Origin: Puniceicoccaceae bacterium
GTDB lineage: Bacteria > Verrucomicrobiota > Verrucomicrobiia > Opitutales > Coraliomargaritaceae
NCBI GenBank assembly: GCA_003331195.1
Contig: QOOZ01000020.1
Coordinates: 1 to 37,929, forward strand
Length of the DNA stretch: 37,929 nt
Reading direction: 5' to 3'
The position numbers were made by a program, and so were the translations under genes. Below, in pieces: positions 17,039 through 25,583 of the stretch (position 1 is the first letter of the stretch; every line of letters starts with the position of its first letter). Below the pieces are notes generated by a model. It was not told the DNA's origin and did not search any database. It was given only the letters and a program-made list of their open reading frames with translations.

Positions 17039-18487
17039 ATGGTGACTGTAAACAAGGTTGTAGAGTTTATTCTCAATTCAGAGACAGTCCAAGCGCATGT
17101 TCCTGCCGGTATGCTTGCATTGGATTATTTGCGACAGCATAAAATTTTAACTGGGACAAAATCCGGCTGCAAAGAGGGGGACTGTGGCGCTTGCTCAGTT
17201 ATCATTGGAGAGCTCAAAAAAAATTCCATCGAATATCGCCCAATGACTTCTTGTTTATTGCCTATGGGAGAGCTTCACGGTAGGCACTTGGTGACTATAG
17301 AAGGCCTCAATATGGAACATCTCTCTGCTGTTCAAAATGCAATGGTTGATTGCGGCGGAACGCAGTGCGGTTATTGCACTCCTGGATTTGTCGTTTGCAT
17401 GACAGCGGGTTTAATGGCGCCCCAAATACCGCTTAATGAAGAAGGCGTACTATATGCAATTTCAGGAAATCTTTGCCGATGCACAGGGTATCAATCAATC
17501 AAAAATGCTGGAATTCAAGCTATCCAGTCATTGCGTGACCGACTTATTAATAAGGAGAGAATTAAGGCTTTGGTTGAGGCGAAGGCTCTGCCCACGTATT
17601 TCCTTGGTATAGCAGAACGCTTAAAGGCAATTAAACCTAATGAAATCCTTCAAATGGGACTTCAGCAAAGAGGATGTACGATTGTAGCAGGAGGCACCGA
17701 CCTCTATGTGCAGCGTGGCGAGCAACTTGCCGAATCATCAATTACGCTCCTTAACAATGGTAGCGAAATTCCCTCCGCAAGAGCTTGTGAGGGACGAGTT
17801 ATTATTGATGCCCGCATGACTTTTGAAGCTTTTGCTACAGATCCAGTTATCAAAACTCATGTTCAAGAAATTTATGATTACAACTTATTAATGGCAAGCT
17901 GGCCTATACGCACGCGCTCTACTATTGGGGGAAATCTTTGCAATGCCTCTCCGATCGCAGACATGACTTGCTTGCTGCTTGCGTTAGAGTGCTCACTAAT
18001 TTTGACGTCGCCAGATGGGCATAGGCGGGAATTGCCTCTAAATGAGTTCTATCTTGGCTACAAGCAGCTTAACAAGAAGTCTGATGAGGTGGTCACTGAA
18101 ATTTCATTTCCTGTTTTCAGCGAAAATACTTATTTTAATTGGGAAAAGGTGTCCAAGCGTGCTTGGCTAGACATTGCCACTGTCAATGCATCTTGTAAGT
18201 TTGAAGTAAAAGAAAATCACTTTACGCACTCAAGCATGGCCTTGGGTGGAGTCTCAGCGACTCCTCTGCATTTAAAAGAAGCCAGCGCATTCTTAGACGG
18301 AAAACCCGTCTCAATGGATACATTTTTAGATTGTCTTGCTGTAGCACTGTCTGAGTTTGAGCCTATCGGAGATGTTCGCGGAAGCGCCCACTATAAGCGC
18401 TTACTAGCAAGGCAACTATTGCTTGCGAACTTCGTTAAACTCTTTCCAGAAACTATCAATCAGGAGGCTCTCTATGCGGCACTGTGA
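17039..18487 (+). CDS. xdhA: Xanthine dehydrogenase small subunit (2x[2Fe-2S] and FAD)
   Basis: 482 residues in the standard XdhA order. A plant-type ferredoxin domain has Cys44, Cys49, Cys52 and Cys72 (SGCKEGDCGACSV, TSCLLP). A second [2Fe-2S] domain has CGGTQCGYCTPGFVVCM and NLCRCTGYQS. An FAD domain begins near residue 215 with IVAGGTDLYVQRGEQ and includes STIGGNLCNASPIADM. A C-terminal flavoprotein domain follows. It carries electrons from the molybdenum site to FAD and NAD+. Length is close to the Rhodobacter capsulatus XDHA subunit. Its 3' end overlaps xdhB by 14 bases. Confidence 0.95.
   Translation: MVTVNKVVEFILNSETVQAHVPAGMLALDYLRQHKILTGTKSGCKEGDCGACSVIIGELKKNSIEYRPMTSCLLPMGELHGRHLVTIEGLNMEHLSAVQNAMVDCGGTQCGYCTPGFVVCMTAGLMAPQIPLNEEGVLYAISGNLCRCTGYQSIKNAGIQAIQSLRDRLINKERIKALVEAKALPTYFLGIAERLKAIKPNEILQMGLQQRGCTIVAGGTDLYVQRGEQLAESSITLLNNGSEIPSARACEGRVIIDARMTFEAFATDPVIKTHVQEIYDYNLLMASWPIRTRSTIGGNLCNASPIADMTCLLLALECSLILTSPDGHRRELPLNEFYLGYKQLNKKSDEVVTEISFPVFSENTYFNWEKVSKRAWLDIATVNASCKFEVKENHFTHSSMALGGVSATPLHLKEASAFLDGKPVSMDTFLDCLAVALSEFEPIGDVRGSAHYKRLLARQLLLANFVKLFPETINQEALYAAL
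18462..18467 (+). promoter_or_regulatory. Strong ribosome binding site that sets the xdhB start
   Basis: AGGAGG lies six bases before the ATG at 18474, inside the end of xdhA. It favours this ATG over the upstream TTG at 18423, which has no comparable site and would add 17 residues foreign to the family. Confidence 0.8.
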
Positions 18488-20783
18488 CAGTGAACTACAC
18501 GTAAGTGGGCGCTCCCAATATGTGGATGATCTGCCCGCTCCTAATGGTATGCTACATGGAGCAATCTTCGGTTCTCCAGTCGCGCACGGGAAACTAATAA
18601 GTGTAGATTTTGAAGCGACAAAAGAAATACATGGCGTGTTAGGTGTCGTGACAGCAGAGACAATACCTGGCAGTAAGTTAATCGGGGCATTACGTGCGGA
18701 TGAACCGCTTTTTGCGATCGACGAAGTCTTATTCCAAGGGCACCCAATTGCTATGGTCGTGGCAACTTCTCAGGAGATTGCAGAGCTTGCCGTTAAGTCT
18801 TGTAGCGCTGAAATTGAAGAATTACCTGTTAATATTTGCCCTAGAGTTGCTTTTAAGCGTGGTAATTTGCTCCAAGAAACCCGCGTTTTTGAAAAAGGTG
18901 ATGTGGATGCTGTTTGGGGTGAGTGTGTGCACGTAGCGCAGGGAGCTGTTGATCTAGCCGGCCAAGAGCATTTATATTTGGAGACCAATCGCGCGCGCGC
19001 CATTCCTTCAGAGGATGGACAAATGCAAATTTTTTCTTCTACTCAAAGCCCATCAGCCGTTCAAAAACATGTTGCAGCAGTATTGAACCTACCCATGCAC
19101 AAGATTGAGGTCGATGTGAAGCGTCTAGGAGGTGGATTCGGAGGCAAGGAAGATCAAGCGACTCAATGGGCCTGCATGGTCGCACTGGGGGCACATATTT
19201 TTTCTAGACCAGTGCAACTAGTTCTAAGCCGAGCCGCTGACATGCGCATGACTGGTAAACGCCATCCTTACAAACAAGACTTTAAAATTGGATTAAATCA
19301 AGAAGGTGAGATACTAGCTTATGAGGTAACACACTTTCAAAATGGCGGTGCATACATGGATCTTTCTGCTGCGGTCTTAGAGAGGACCGTAATGCACTCA
19401 ACAAATGCTTATTCTATTCCAAATGTTAAAATACGAGCAGCTTGTTGTCAGACCAACCTACCTCCCAATACTGCTTTTCGTGGATTTGGTGGACCTCAAG
19501 GTATGTTTGCATTGGAGGTGGCGATTGAACAAGTTAGTAAAAAGATAGGGGTTGATCCTGATCTTATTCAGGCAAAGAACCTTATTAAGGACGGCTACGT
19601 TTTTCATTACGGTCAAGAAGTCGAGGCCTGCAATATGCAGCGAACTTGGGATCAAGCTGTGAAAGATTTTCAAGTAGAAAAGATCCGTAGTCGCATCGAA
19701 AAGTTTAATTCGCAGAATAAATTTAAAAAGAAGGGCTTTGCAATGATGCCTGTCTGTTTTGGCATAAGTTTTACTAAAACGTTTTTGAACCAAGGTAGTA
19801 GCTTAGTCCATGTTTACACCGATGGTTCTGTAAGTGTCACTACTGGGGGCATAGAAATGGGGCAGGGCATTAGTTCAAATATGATAGCAATTTGCTCACG
19901 CACGTTTGGCATATCTTCAGATCGTATCAAATGTAACAGCACCAACACTACACGTATCGCTAACATTTCACCAAGTGCAGCAAGTTCGACTACAGATTTA
20001 AATGGAAATGCCACAATAATAGCCTGTCGTGAAATTCTTGAGGGAATGAAAAAGGTTGGTGCCAAAGAGTTATCGTGCAAGCCCTCTGAAATTTCTATAA
20101 AGGAAGGAATCGTTTGCATAAATGCAAAGCCGGCAGATATGACTTGGGAGGACCTTGTCTTAAAAACATATTTCTCGCGTGTTCAGTTAATGGCACATGG
20201 TTTTTACTCACCACCTAAGCTGCACTACGACCCAGTTAAAGGACATGGTCGACCATTTCACTATTATACTTATGGAACATGCTTGATAGAGACCACCGTT
20301 GATTGTTTGAGAGGCACTTATAAATTAGATGCAAGTCGTATCGTGCACGATCTAGGACGCACTATAATTCCAACCGTGGATCGTGGGCAAATTGAAGGTG
20401 GTTTAGCCCAGGGACTTGGGTGGGTTACTTTAGAGGAGCTTGTATTTACAGAAGAGGGTCGCCTGACATCTAGTGCACTGTCGACTTATAAGGCCCCTGA
20501 TGCTGAGTTCATGCCAGAGAAGATGGAGCTCAAATTATTGGAGAACGTCGATAACCCAGGAGGGCCATTAGGCAGTAAGGCGGTAGGGGAACCACCATTT
20601 ATGTACGGGATTGCAGCATTTTTTGCGATTCGAAAAGCGATCCAAGCATTTAGAGAAAACGAAGAAGCAGGAAAGGAAGTTCGTTGTCCGGTAACTGCTG
20701 AGCAGGTCTTGCTAGATTTGTATCCAAACTTTGCTGAAACTCTCGAAGTCTCAAATCATCTTCAAGTCGGGCAGTCTTTATAA
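18474..20783 (+). CDS. xdhB: Xanthine dehydrogenase molybdenum-binding subunit
   Basis: 769-residue molybdopterin subunit that hydroxylates hypoxanthine to xanthine and xanthine to urate. It begins MRHCDSELHVSGRSQYVDD, the usual XdhB opening. Moco motifs are VKRLGGGFGGKEDQ, TAFRGFGGPQGMFALE, GGIEMGQGISS, and GSKAVGEPPFMYG with the catalytic Glu at position 706. Start chosen at the ATG with a strong Shine-Dalgarno six bases upstream. It overlaps xdhA by 14 bases and is followed 20 bases later by puuD, which consumes its product urate. No truncation or missing key residue is visible. Confidence 0.95.
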   Translation: MRHCDSELHVSGRSQYVDDLPAPNGMLHGAIFGSPVAHGKLISVDFEATKEIHGVLGVVTAETIPGSKLIGALRADEPLFAIDEVLFQGHPIAMVVATSQEIAELAVKSCSAEIEELPVNICPRVAFKRGNLLQETRVFEKGDVDAVWGECVHVAQGAVDLAGQEHLYLETNRARAIPSEDGQMQIFSSTQSPSAVQKHVAAVLNLPMHKIEVDVKRLGGGFGGKEDQATQWACMVALGAHIFSRPVQLVLSRAADMRMTGKRHPYKQDFKIGLNQEGEILAYEVTHFQNGGAYMDLSAAVLERTVMHSTNAYSIPNVKIRAACCQTNLPPNTAFRGFGGPQGMFALEVAIEQVSKKIGVDPDLIQAKNLIKDGYVFHYGQEVEACNMQRTWDQAVKDFQVEKIRSRIEKFNSQNKFKKKGFAMMPVCFGISFTKTFLNQGSSLVHVYTDGSVSVTTGGIEMGQGISSNMIAICSRTFGISSDRIKCNSTNTTRIANISPSAASSTTDLNGNATIIACREILEGMKKVGAKELSCKPSEISIKEGIVCINAKPADMTWEDLVLKTYFSRVQLMAHGFYSPPKLHYDPVKGHGRPFHYYTYGTCLIETTVDCLRGTYKLDASRIVHDLGRTIIPTVDRGQIEGGLAQGLGWVTLEELVFTEEGRLTSSALSTYKAPDAEFMPEKMELKLLENVDNPGGPLGSKAVGEPPFMYGIAAFFAIRKAIQAFRENEEAGKEVRCPVTAEQVLLDLYPNFAETLEVSNHLQVGQSL

Positions 20784-20803
20784 TTTAAGGGCGATAAAAT
20801 TAC

Positions 20804-22039
20804 ATGAGTCCTGAACTAATTGAGTTTTCAAACGTAGTTTTTCGTTTTGTTCACGTGCTTGCAGCTATAATGTGGATTGGGAATTCTCTTCTTTTCACTT
20901 GGATGGAAGTGAACTTCATTAAAGACCCTAAGAAAAATCCTGAAGGGGCAGTCGGTCACATGAACATGTTGCATGCGGGCGGGGTTTATTTCTTAGAGAA
21001 GCGCGTTATTGATCCTAGTGCCATTCCAGAGCGTTTACATGTTTTTAAATGGCAGTCTTACATGACTTGGATCAGTGGAGCGATTCTTCTGATCATGACA
21101 TTTTATACTCGGCCTGGCACATTGATGCTCGACCCCTCTAAGACAGATATGGCTGGATGGATGGCTACAGCTATAAGCATTTTCTCAATAATAATTGCTT
21201 GGTTCGCTTATGATTTAGTTTGGCGCAGTCCTCTTAAAACAAAGCCCTTGGCCGCTATTACGGTTTTAACCGTATCTTTATTTACTTATTCCTATTGGAT
21301 TGATGGATTTTTTAATGGTCGCTTTGTTTTACTCCAGATTGGAGCCATGATTGCGACGACAATGAGTGCGAATGTACGTTTTATTATCATTCCCAATCAG
21401 AAAAAAATTATGACTGCTCTATTAGAGGGCAAACCGCATGATCTAGATGCCGGGCATCAAGCCAAGATGCGGTCTTTGACAAATAATTACGTAACATTTC
21501 CGGTTATATTTTTGATGCTTAGCGCTCACTTTCCTTCCATCTACGGGGACCCTTATTATTTGCCTATAGTTTTTGTTATTGGTGCAGGTTTAGTCGTGAT
21601 TAAGCACATGATGAACATTTATAATGAGTTTTCAGAATGGCTCGAAGTATCGATTGCGACCTTTGTCTTAGGTGTTGGAGCTGTATTAATGATTATGTTT
21701 ATTCCCGATCCAGTTGTTAAAGATGATAAGGGTTTGCCAATTCAGATGACCGAAGAAGCCCTTCTCGGCCAGAAGCTTTATGCTGCAAAAGGATGCGTTG
21801 CATGCCACCAGCCCGTGTCTTCTTCAATTGCTCCATCTTTGGTTGGAATCTACGGGACAAAGCGTCGCCTTGCCTCTGGCTCTAGTGTCATCGCCGATGA
21901 CGCCTATTTGAGGGAGTCAATTTTGTGGTCCAATGCCAAAGTTAGTTACGGCTATGCACCAGCAATGCCTGGGTATGGTGAGGCCTTCTCCGAAGATGAA
22001 GTCTCTCAAATGATAGCCTATATAAAATCACTCAAGTAG
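20804..22039 (+). CDS. puuD: PuuD-type membrane urate hydroxylase with cytochrome c domain
   Basis: 411-residue inner-membrane protein. About eight hydrophobic segments span residues 10-305, starting with VFRFVHVLAAIMWIGNSLLF. They are followed by a C-terminal cytochrome c domain with the haem motif CVACH at residues 331-335 and a likely Met ligand in YAPAMPGYG. This is the PuuD architecture, which oxidises urate to 5-hydroxyisourate and passes electrons to the respiratory chain instead of making peroxide. It directly follows xdhB. No soluble urate oxidase or HpxO-type gene is present, so PuuD is the only urate-oxidising enzyme seen here. Confidence 0.92.
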   Translation: MSPELIEFSNVVFRFVHVLAAIMWIGNSLLFTWMEVNFIKDPKKNPEGAVGHMNMLHAGGVYFLEKRVIDPSAIPERLHVFKWQSYMTWISGAILLIMTFYTRPGTLMLDPSKTDMAGWMATAISIFSIIIAWFAYDLVWRSPLKTKPLAAITVLTVSLFTYSYWIDGFFNGRFVLLQIGAMIATTMSANVRFIIIPNQKKIMTALLEGKPHDLDAGHQAKMRSLTNNYVTFPVIFLMLSAHFPSIYGDPYYLPIVFVIGAGLVVIKHMMNIYNEFSEWLEVSIATFVLGVGAVLMIMFIPDPVVKDDKGLPIQMTEEALLGQKLYAAKGCVACHQPVSSSIAPSLVGIYGTKRRLASGSSVIADDAYLRESILWSNAKVSYGYAPAMPGYGEAFSEDEVSQMIAYIKSLK

Positions 22040-22079
22040 CAGAACTTGTATTACTTTCTTAAATAGTGTACTAAAACGT

Positions 22080-23315
22080 ATGAATATTCATAAAAATCTT
22101 CGTCAGATAAACCCTCCATCTCGATTGATTATGGGGCCGGGTCCTGTAAATGCAGACCCTAGAGTTCAACGAGCCATGAGTGCGGATCTTTTAGGTCAAT
22201 ATGACCCTGCAATGACAGATTACATGAATGAAGTTATGGAGCTGTATCGGCAGATATTTGTAACTAAAAACCATTGGACTTTTCTAATTGACGGCACTAG
22301 CCGTTCCGCGATTGAAGCTGCCCTTGTATCGATGGTTGAAAAAGGCGATAAGGTGCTAGTACCAGTTTTTGGACGTTTTGGACATTTGTTAACTGAAATA
22401 TCAGAGCGTGTCGGTGCTACTGTCATACCGATACACAAAGATTGGGGTGAAATTTTTACTGAAGAGGAGATCGCGAGTGCACTTGACCAGCATAAACCTA
22501 GTATACTTGCTATTTGCCAGGGAGACACTTCGACGACAATGAATCAACCTCTCGATTATGTTGGTCGCCTATGTCGTGAGAGAGGTGTTATTTCCTATGT
22601 GGATGCGACTGCATCACTGGTCGGTAATCCCTTACCAGTAGACGAGTATCAAATTGATATTTGCACGGTTGGATTACAGAAGTGTTTAGGCGGCCCGTCT
22701 GGATCTGCACCAGTCACTATGACCGATGAAGTTGCTGATCGAATCAAAAGGCGGTGGCATGTTGAGAAAGGCATAGAGCCTGAGGGATTTAAGCCTGGTG
22801 CGGGATCTCGTATACAATCCAATTATTTTGATTTAGCTATGATTATGGCTTACTGGAGCCCTGATCGACTCAATCACCATACTGAAGCAACTAGTATGCT
22901 ATACTGCGCCCGAGAATGCGCGCGGTGTGTAATTGAAGAGGGACTACAAAATTGTTTAGATAGGCATTCTCTTGCGAGCAAAGCAATGGTCGCAGGACTC
23001 AAAGCTCTTGGATTAGATCTATATGGTAATCAGGATTTTAAAATGACAAATGTGACTGGTGTTTACATTCCTGAAGGGGTCATTTCCGAAGCAGTACGCC
23101 ATGATATGCTTCATGATTTTGGCGTAGAGATTGGAACCTCTTTTGGTCCCCTTCATGGAAAAATATGGCGAATAGGGGCAATGGGATATAACGCTCGAAA
23201 AGATGCCATTTTACGAACCTTATCGTCACTAACTTCAGTGCTTAAAATGCATGGAGTAAAATTGCCAGACGAGGATGCTGCATTAGCCGCACTTGAGGTC
23301 TACCGGTCTGCGTAG
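22080..23315 (+). CDS. pucG: PucG-type class V aminotransferase, likely (S)-ureidoglycine--glyoxylate transaminase
   Basis: 411-residue PLP enzyme. It shows the opening IMGPGPVNADPRVQRAMSAD, FLIDGTSRSAIEAAL, YVDATASLVGNPLPVD, and the PLP lysine in VGLQKCLGGPSGSAP. Gln40 in LLGQYDP replaces the His of alanine-glyoxylate aminotransferases, and Asn265 precedes HHTEAT. From memory, Gln and Asn at these positions mark ureidoglycine-glyoxylate transaminases (PucG, HpxJ). The reaction would turn ureidoglycine and glyoxylate into oxalurate and glycine late in purine breakdown. Alanine- or serine-glyoxylate aminotransferase is the alternative, less likely in this operon. The gap after puuD is 40 bases. 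Confidence 0.87.
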   Translation: MNIHKNLRQINPPSRLIMGPGPVNADPRVQRAMSADLLGQYDPAMTDYMNEVMELYRQIFVTKNHWTFLIDGTSRSAIEAALVSMVEKGDKVLVPVFGRFGHLLTEISERVGATVIPIHKDWGEIFTEEEIASALDQHKPSILAICQGDTSTTMNQPLDYVGRLCRERGVISYVDATASLVGNPLPVDEYQIDICTVGLQKCLGGPSGSAPVTMTDEVADRIKRRWHVEKGIEPEGFKPGAGSRIQSNYFDLAMIMAYWSPDRLNHHTEATSMLYCARECARCVIEEGLQNCLDRHSLASKAMVAGLKALGLDLYGNQDFKMTNVTGVYIPEGVISEAVRHDMLHDFGVEIGTSFGPLHGKIWRIGAMGYNARKDAILRTLSSLTSVLKMHGVKLPDEDAALAALEVYRSA

Positions 23316-23400
23316 ACTAAGTCATTATAATGTATCATCCTTGCTGTTAATTATATTACGTCCAAGGCCAAATTTTAATTCATAAGACCCTCAGAAACTT

Positions 23401-24765
23401 ATGACAAATGCCTCACTTTTTATTTATGATATAAGCTATCTAGTCACAATGGATCAGGAGCGTCGCGTGCTACGTGATGCTTGGGTCTGGATTGAAGATG
23501 GCTACATAAAAGAGCTCGGGACTACTGAGTATCCAAAGGCATTGCCGGAGAATGTTTCCAAACTAAGTGGCAATGGTAAAATCCTAATTCCTGGTTTGGT
23601 AAACACCCACCATCATTTTTATCAAAATATGGCTCGGGCTTATACCCCTGGTAACAATTTGCCCCTTTTACCTTGGTTGAAGCATATGAATAAGCTTTGG
23701 CAGAGCTTTCGTGAGAACGATTTGAACTTATGCACCCGCTTGGGACTAGCCGAGTTAATGCATAGCGGTGCTACGACTGTTGTTGATCATCATTATGTCT
23801 TTTCGGAAGGGGCAGAAAATATGATTGATGCTCAATTTGATGCAGCTTCGCTGATGGGAATAAGATTTCATGCAAGTCGAGGTTCAATGAACGTTAAATC
23901 AGATTTAATTTCAGATTGGGCGCTTCAATCAGAAGATACTATTTTAGAGGATACGGAGCGGTTAATTTCAAAATTTCACTCGGACGAGAAGGGAAGTTGG
24001 CAACAAATAATTATTGCGCCATGCGCAGCGACGTCGTGCTCGGAGAGTCTGCTACGATCAAGTGCTGAAATCGCAAAAAAACATGGAGTTGGGTTGCACA
24101 CACACTGCGGTGAAACAGTTGCCGAAAATGAATTTTCGCTGGAGCATCTTAGTAGTCGACCTTTAGACTATTTGCTTGAATGTGGCTGGGATTACAATCG
24201 AGCATGGCTTGCGCATGGTATCCATTTTAATAATTCAGAGTTAGAAGCTTTGTCGGAGCATGGTATTGGAGTCGCCCACTGTCCAAATGCAAACATGCGC
24301 CTCGGCTCTGGCATTTGCCCAGTGCCTAAAATGTTGGAGCAAGGCATTAAAGTGGGTATTGGCGTCGATGGAAGCGCATCCAACGATTCAGGGCATATTT
24401 TAGGCGAGTTACGACAAGCTCTTTATCTTGCTCGTGTAGACGGCGGAGCTGAGGCGATGAGTGCCATGGATGCTTTGGAATTAGGGACTTGGCGTTCAGC
24501 AGAGTTAATCGGAAGAGATGACATAGGGCGAATTGCCGCAGGATTTTGTGGTGACTGCGCCCTTTTTCCAGTTCATGATCTTTACTCTAACGGCTGTGAA
24601 AACGCTGTAGACGCTCTACTAATTTGTCATCCTAGACAAGTATGCGATTTAATAGTAGGCGGAAATATTCGTATTAGTAATGGAAATATATTGTCCGTGG
24701 ATTTAGACGAACTGATGCATTCGCACCACAATCGTGCAGAACAAATACAAAACAACCTACACTAG
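23401..24765 (+). CDS. 8-oxoguanine deaminase (TrzN/AtzA-type amidohydrolase)
   Basis: 454-residue cytoplasmic amidohydrolase. Motifs are LVNTHHHFYQNMARAY (His70-His72), PLLPWLKHMNKLW, TTVVDHHYVF, LHTHCGETVAENE (His233, His235), WLAHGIHFNN, VAHCPNANMRLGSGICP, and GVDGSASNDSGHIL with Asp323. The VDHHYVF and DGSASNDSGH segments are those of 8-oxoguanine deaminases, which turn 8-oxoguanine directly into urate. The other annotation often given to this family is hydroxydechloroatrazine ethylaminohydrolase. Being next to XDH and PuuD favours the purine role. It starts 85 bases after pucG, so a separate promoter is possible. It is clearly different from the guanine deaminase at 14721. Confidence 0.85.
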   Translation: MTNASLFIYDISYLVTMDQERRVLRDAWVWIEDGYIKELGTTEYPKALPENVSKLSGNGKILIPGLVNTHHHFYQNMARAYTPGNNLPLLPWLKHMNKLWQSFRENDLNLCTRLGLAELMHSGATTVVDHHYVFSEGAENMIDAQFDAASLMGIRFHASRGSMNVKSDLISDWALQSEDTILEDTERLISKFHSDEKGSWQQIIIAPCAATSCSESLLRSSAEIAKKHGVGLHTHCGETVAENEFSLEHLSSRPLDYLLECGWDYNRAWLAHGIHFNNSELEALSEHGIGVAHCPNANMRLGSGICPVPKMLEQGIKVGIGVDGSASNDSGHILGELRQALYLARVDGGAEAMSAMDALELGTWRSAELIGRDDIGRIAAGFCGDCALFPVHDLYSNGCENAVDALLICHPRQVCDLIVGGNIRISNGNILSVDLDELMHSHHNRAEQIQNNLH

Positions 24766-24783
24766 TTAATGTATCACTTACAG

Positions 24784-24800
24784 AGGCATTCTCTTTGCCT
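24784..24800 (+). terminator. Short hairpin after the 8-oxoguanine deaminase gene, weak terminator candidate
   Basis: AGGCA (24784-24788) and TGCCT (24796-24800) form a five-base stem around a seven-base loop, 18 bases after the stop codon. No T tract follows, so it may only pause transcription before the TSUP gene. Confidence 0.25.
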
Positions 24801-24828
24801 ATAGTGTAAATTGTTTAACGAATAGAAA

Positions 24829-25557
24829 ATGCTAGATGTTTTGATATTTGTAATACCTTTTTTTTTGGTTTCTTTTCTTTATTCGACTGTTGGACATGGT
24901 GGCGCCTCAGGTTATCTGGCAGTTATGGCACTTCTAGCAGTAGATTTAGCTTTGTTTAGATCAACTGCTCTAGGACTAAACATTATAGTATCTTTCCTAG
25001 GTAGTTTAGCTTATATAAAAGCTGGCTACTTTTCGGGTAAGCTTTTTTGGCCTATTACATTAGCAGCAGTTCCTTTTGCATACATAGGTGGATCTTTAGA
25101 AATACAAGCAAATCACTTTAGAATCATATTAGGTCTAGCACTTTGTTTTGCTCTTATACGACTATTTAAACCAGAGAACACTGATAAAAAAATCAAATGT
25201 GCAGTTATGTGGCAAATGATGCTAACCGGATCATTGGTGGGATTCTTATCTGGTTTAATTGGAGTAGGGGGCGGGATATTTCTTACACCTCTAGTTATTT
25301 TTATGAGATGGGGTAGCGCAAAGACAGCAGCAGCAATTTCATCTCCTTTTATACTAATAAATTCAGGTGCTGGGCTATTGGGGCTAAGGCCTAATTTATG
25401 TGACTTTCATTCTTTTTTCCCTCTTCTCGCATCGATAGTATTAGTTGGAGGTTTAATGGGAAGTATTTGGGGTAGTCACTTCGCCGCTAGTAAACAAATA
25501 CGTTTATTACTTGCATGCGTATTGGCTCTAGCTGCATTTAAACTTTTCTATATATAA
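24829..25557 (+). CDS. TSUP (TauE/SafE) family membrane transporter
   Basis: 242-residue protein with about eight membrane segments and two family repeats: LYSTVGHGGASGYLAVMALL near residue 17 and LSGLIGVGGGIFLTPLVI near residue 140. The TSUP family moves sulfite, sulfoacetate and other small anions. It converges on moaE with only 26 bases between, beside a full molybdenum-cofactor cluster. I recall similar genes near moa and moe genes in other bacteria. A role in sulfur-compound or oxyanion transport for Moco synthesis is plausible but inferred. No modABC molybdate importer is in the window. Confidence 0.9.
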   Translation: MLDVLIFVIPFFLVSFLYSTVGHGGASGYLAVMALLAVDLALFRSTALGLNIIVSFLGSLAYIKAGYFSGKLFWPITLAAVPFAYIGGSLEIQANHFRIILGLALCFALIRLFKPENTDKKIKCAVMWQMMLTGSLVGFLSGLIGVGGGIFLTPLVIFMRWGSAKTAAAISSPFILINSGAGLLGLRPNLCDFHSFFPLLASIVLVGGLMGSIWGSHFAASKQIRLLLACVLALAAFKLFYI

Positions 25558-25583
25558 TCTGTTTAAAGACTACTATACACCGA

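Noticed and set aside
18423-18473. TTG-started extension of xdhB
   Set aside because: The extra residues do not resemble XdhB, and a strong ribosome binding site marks the ATG at 18474.
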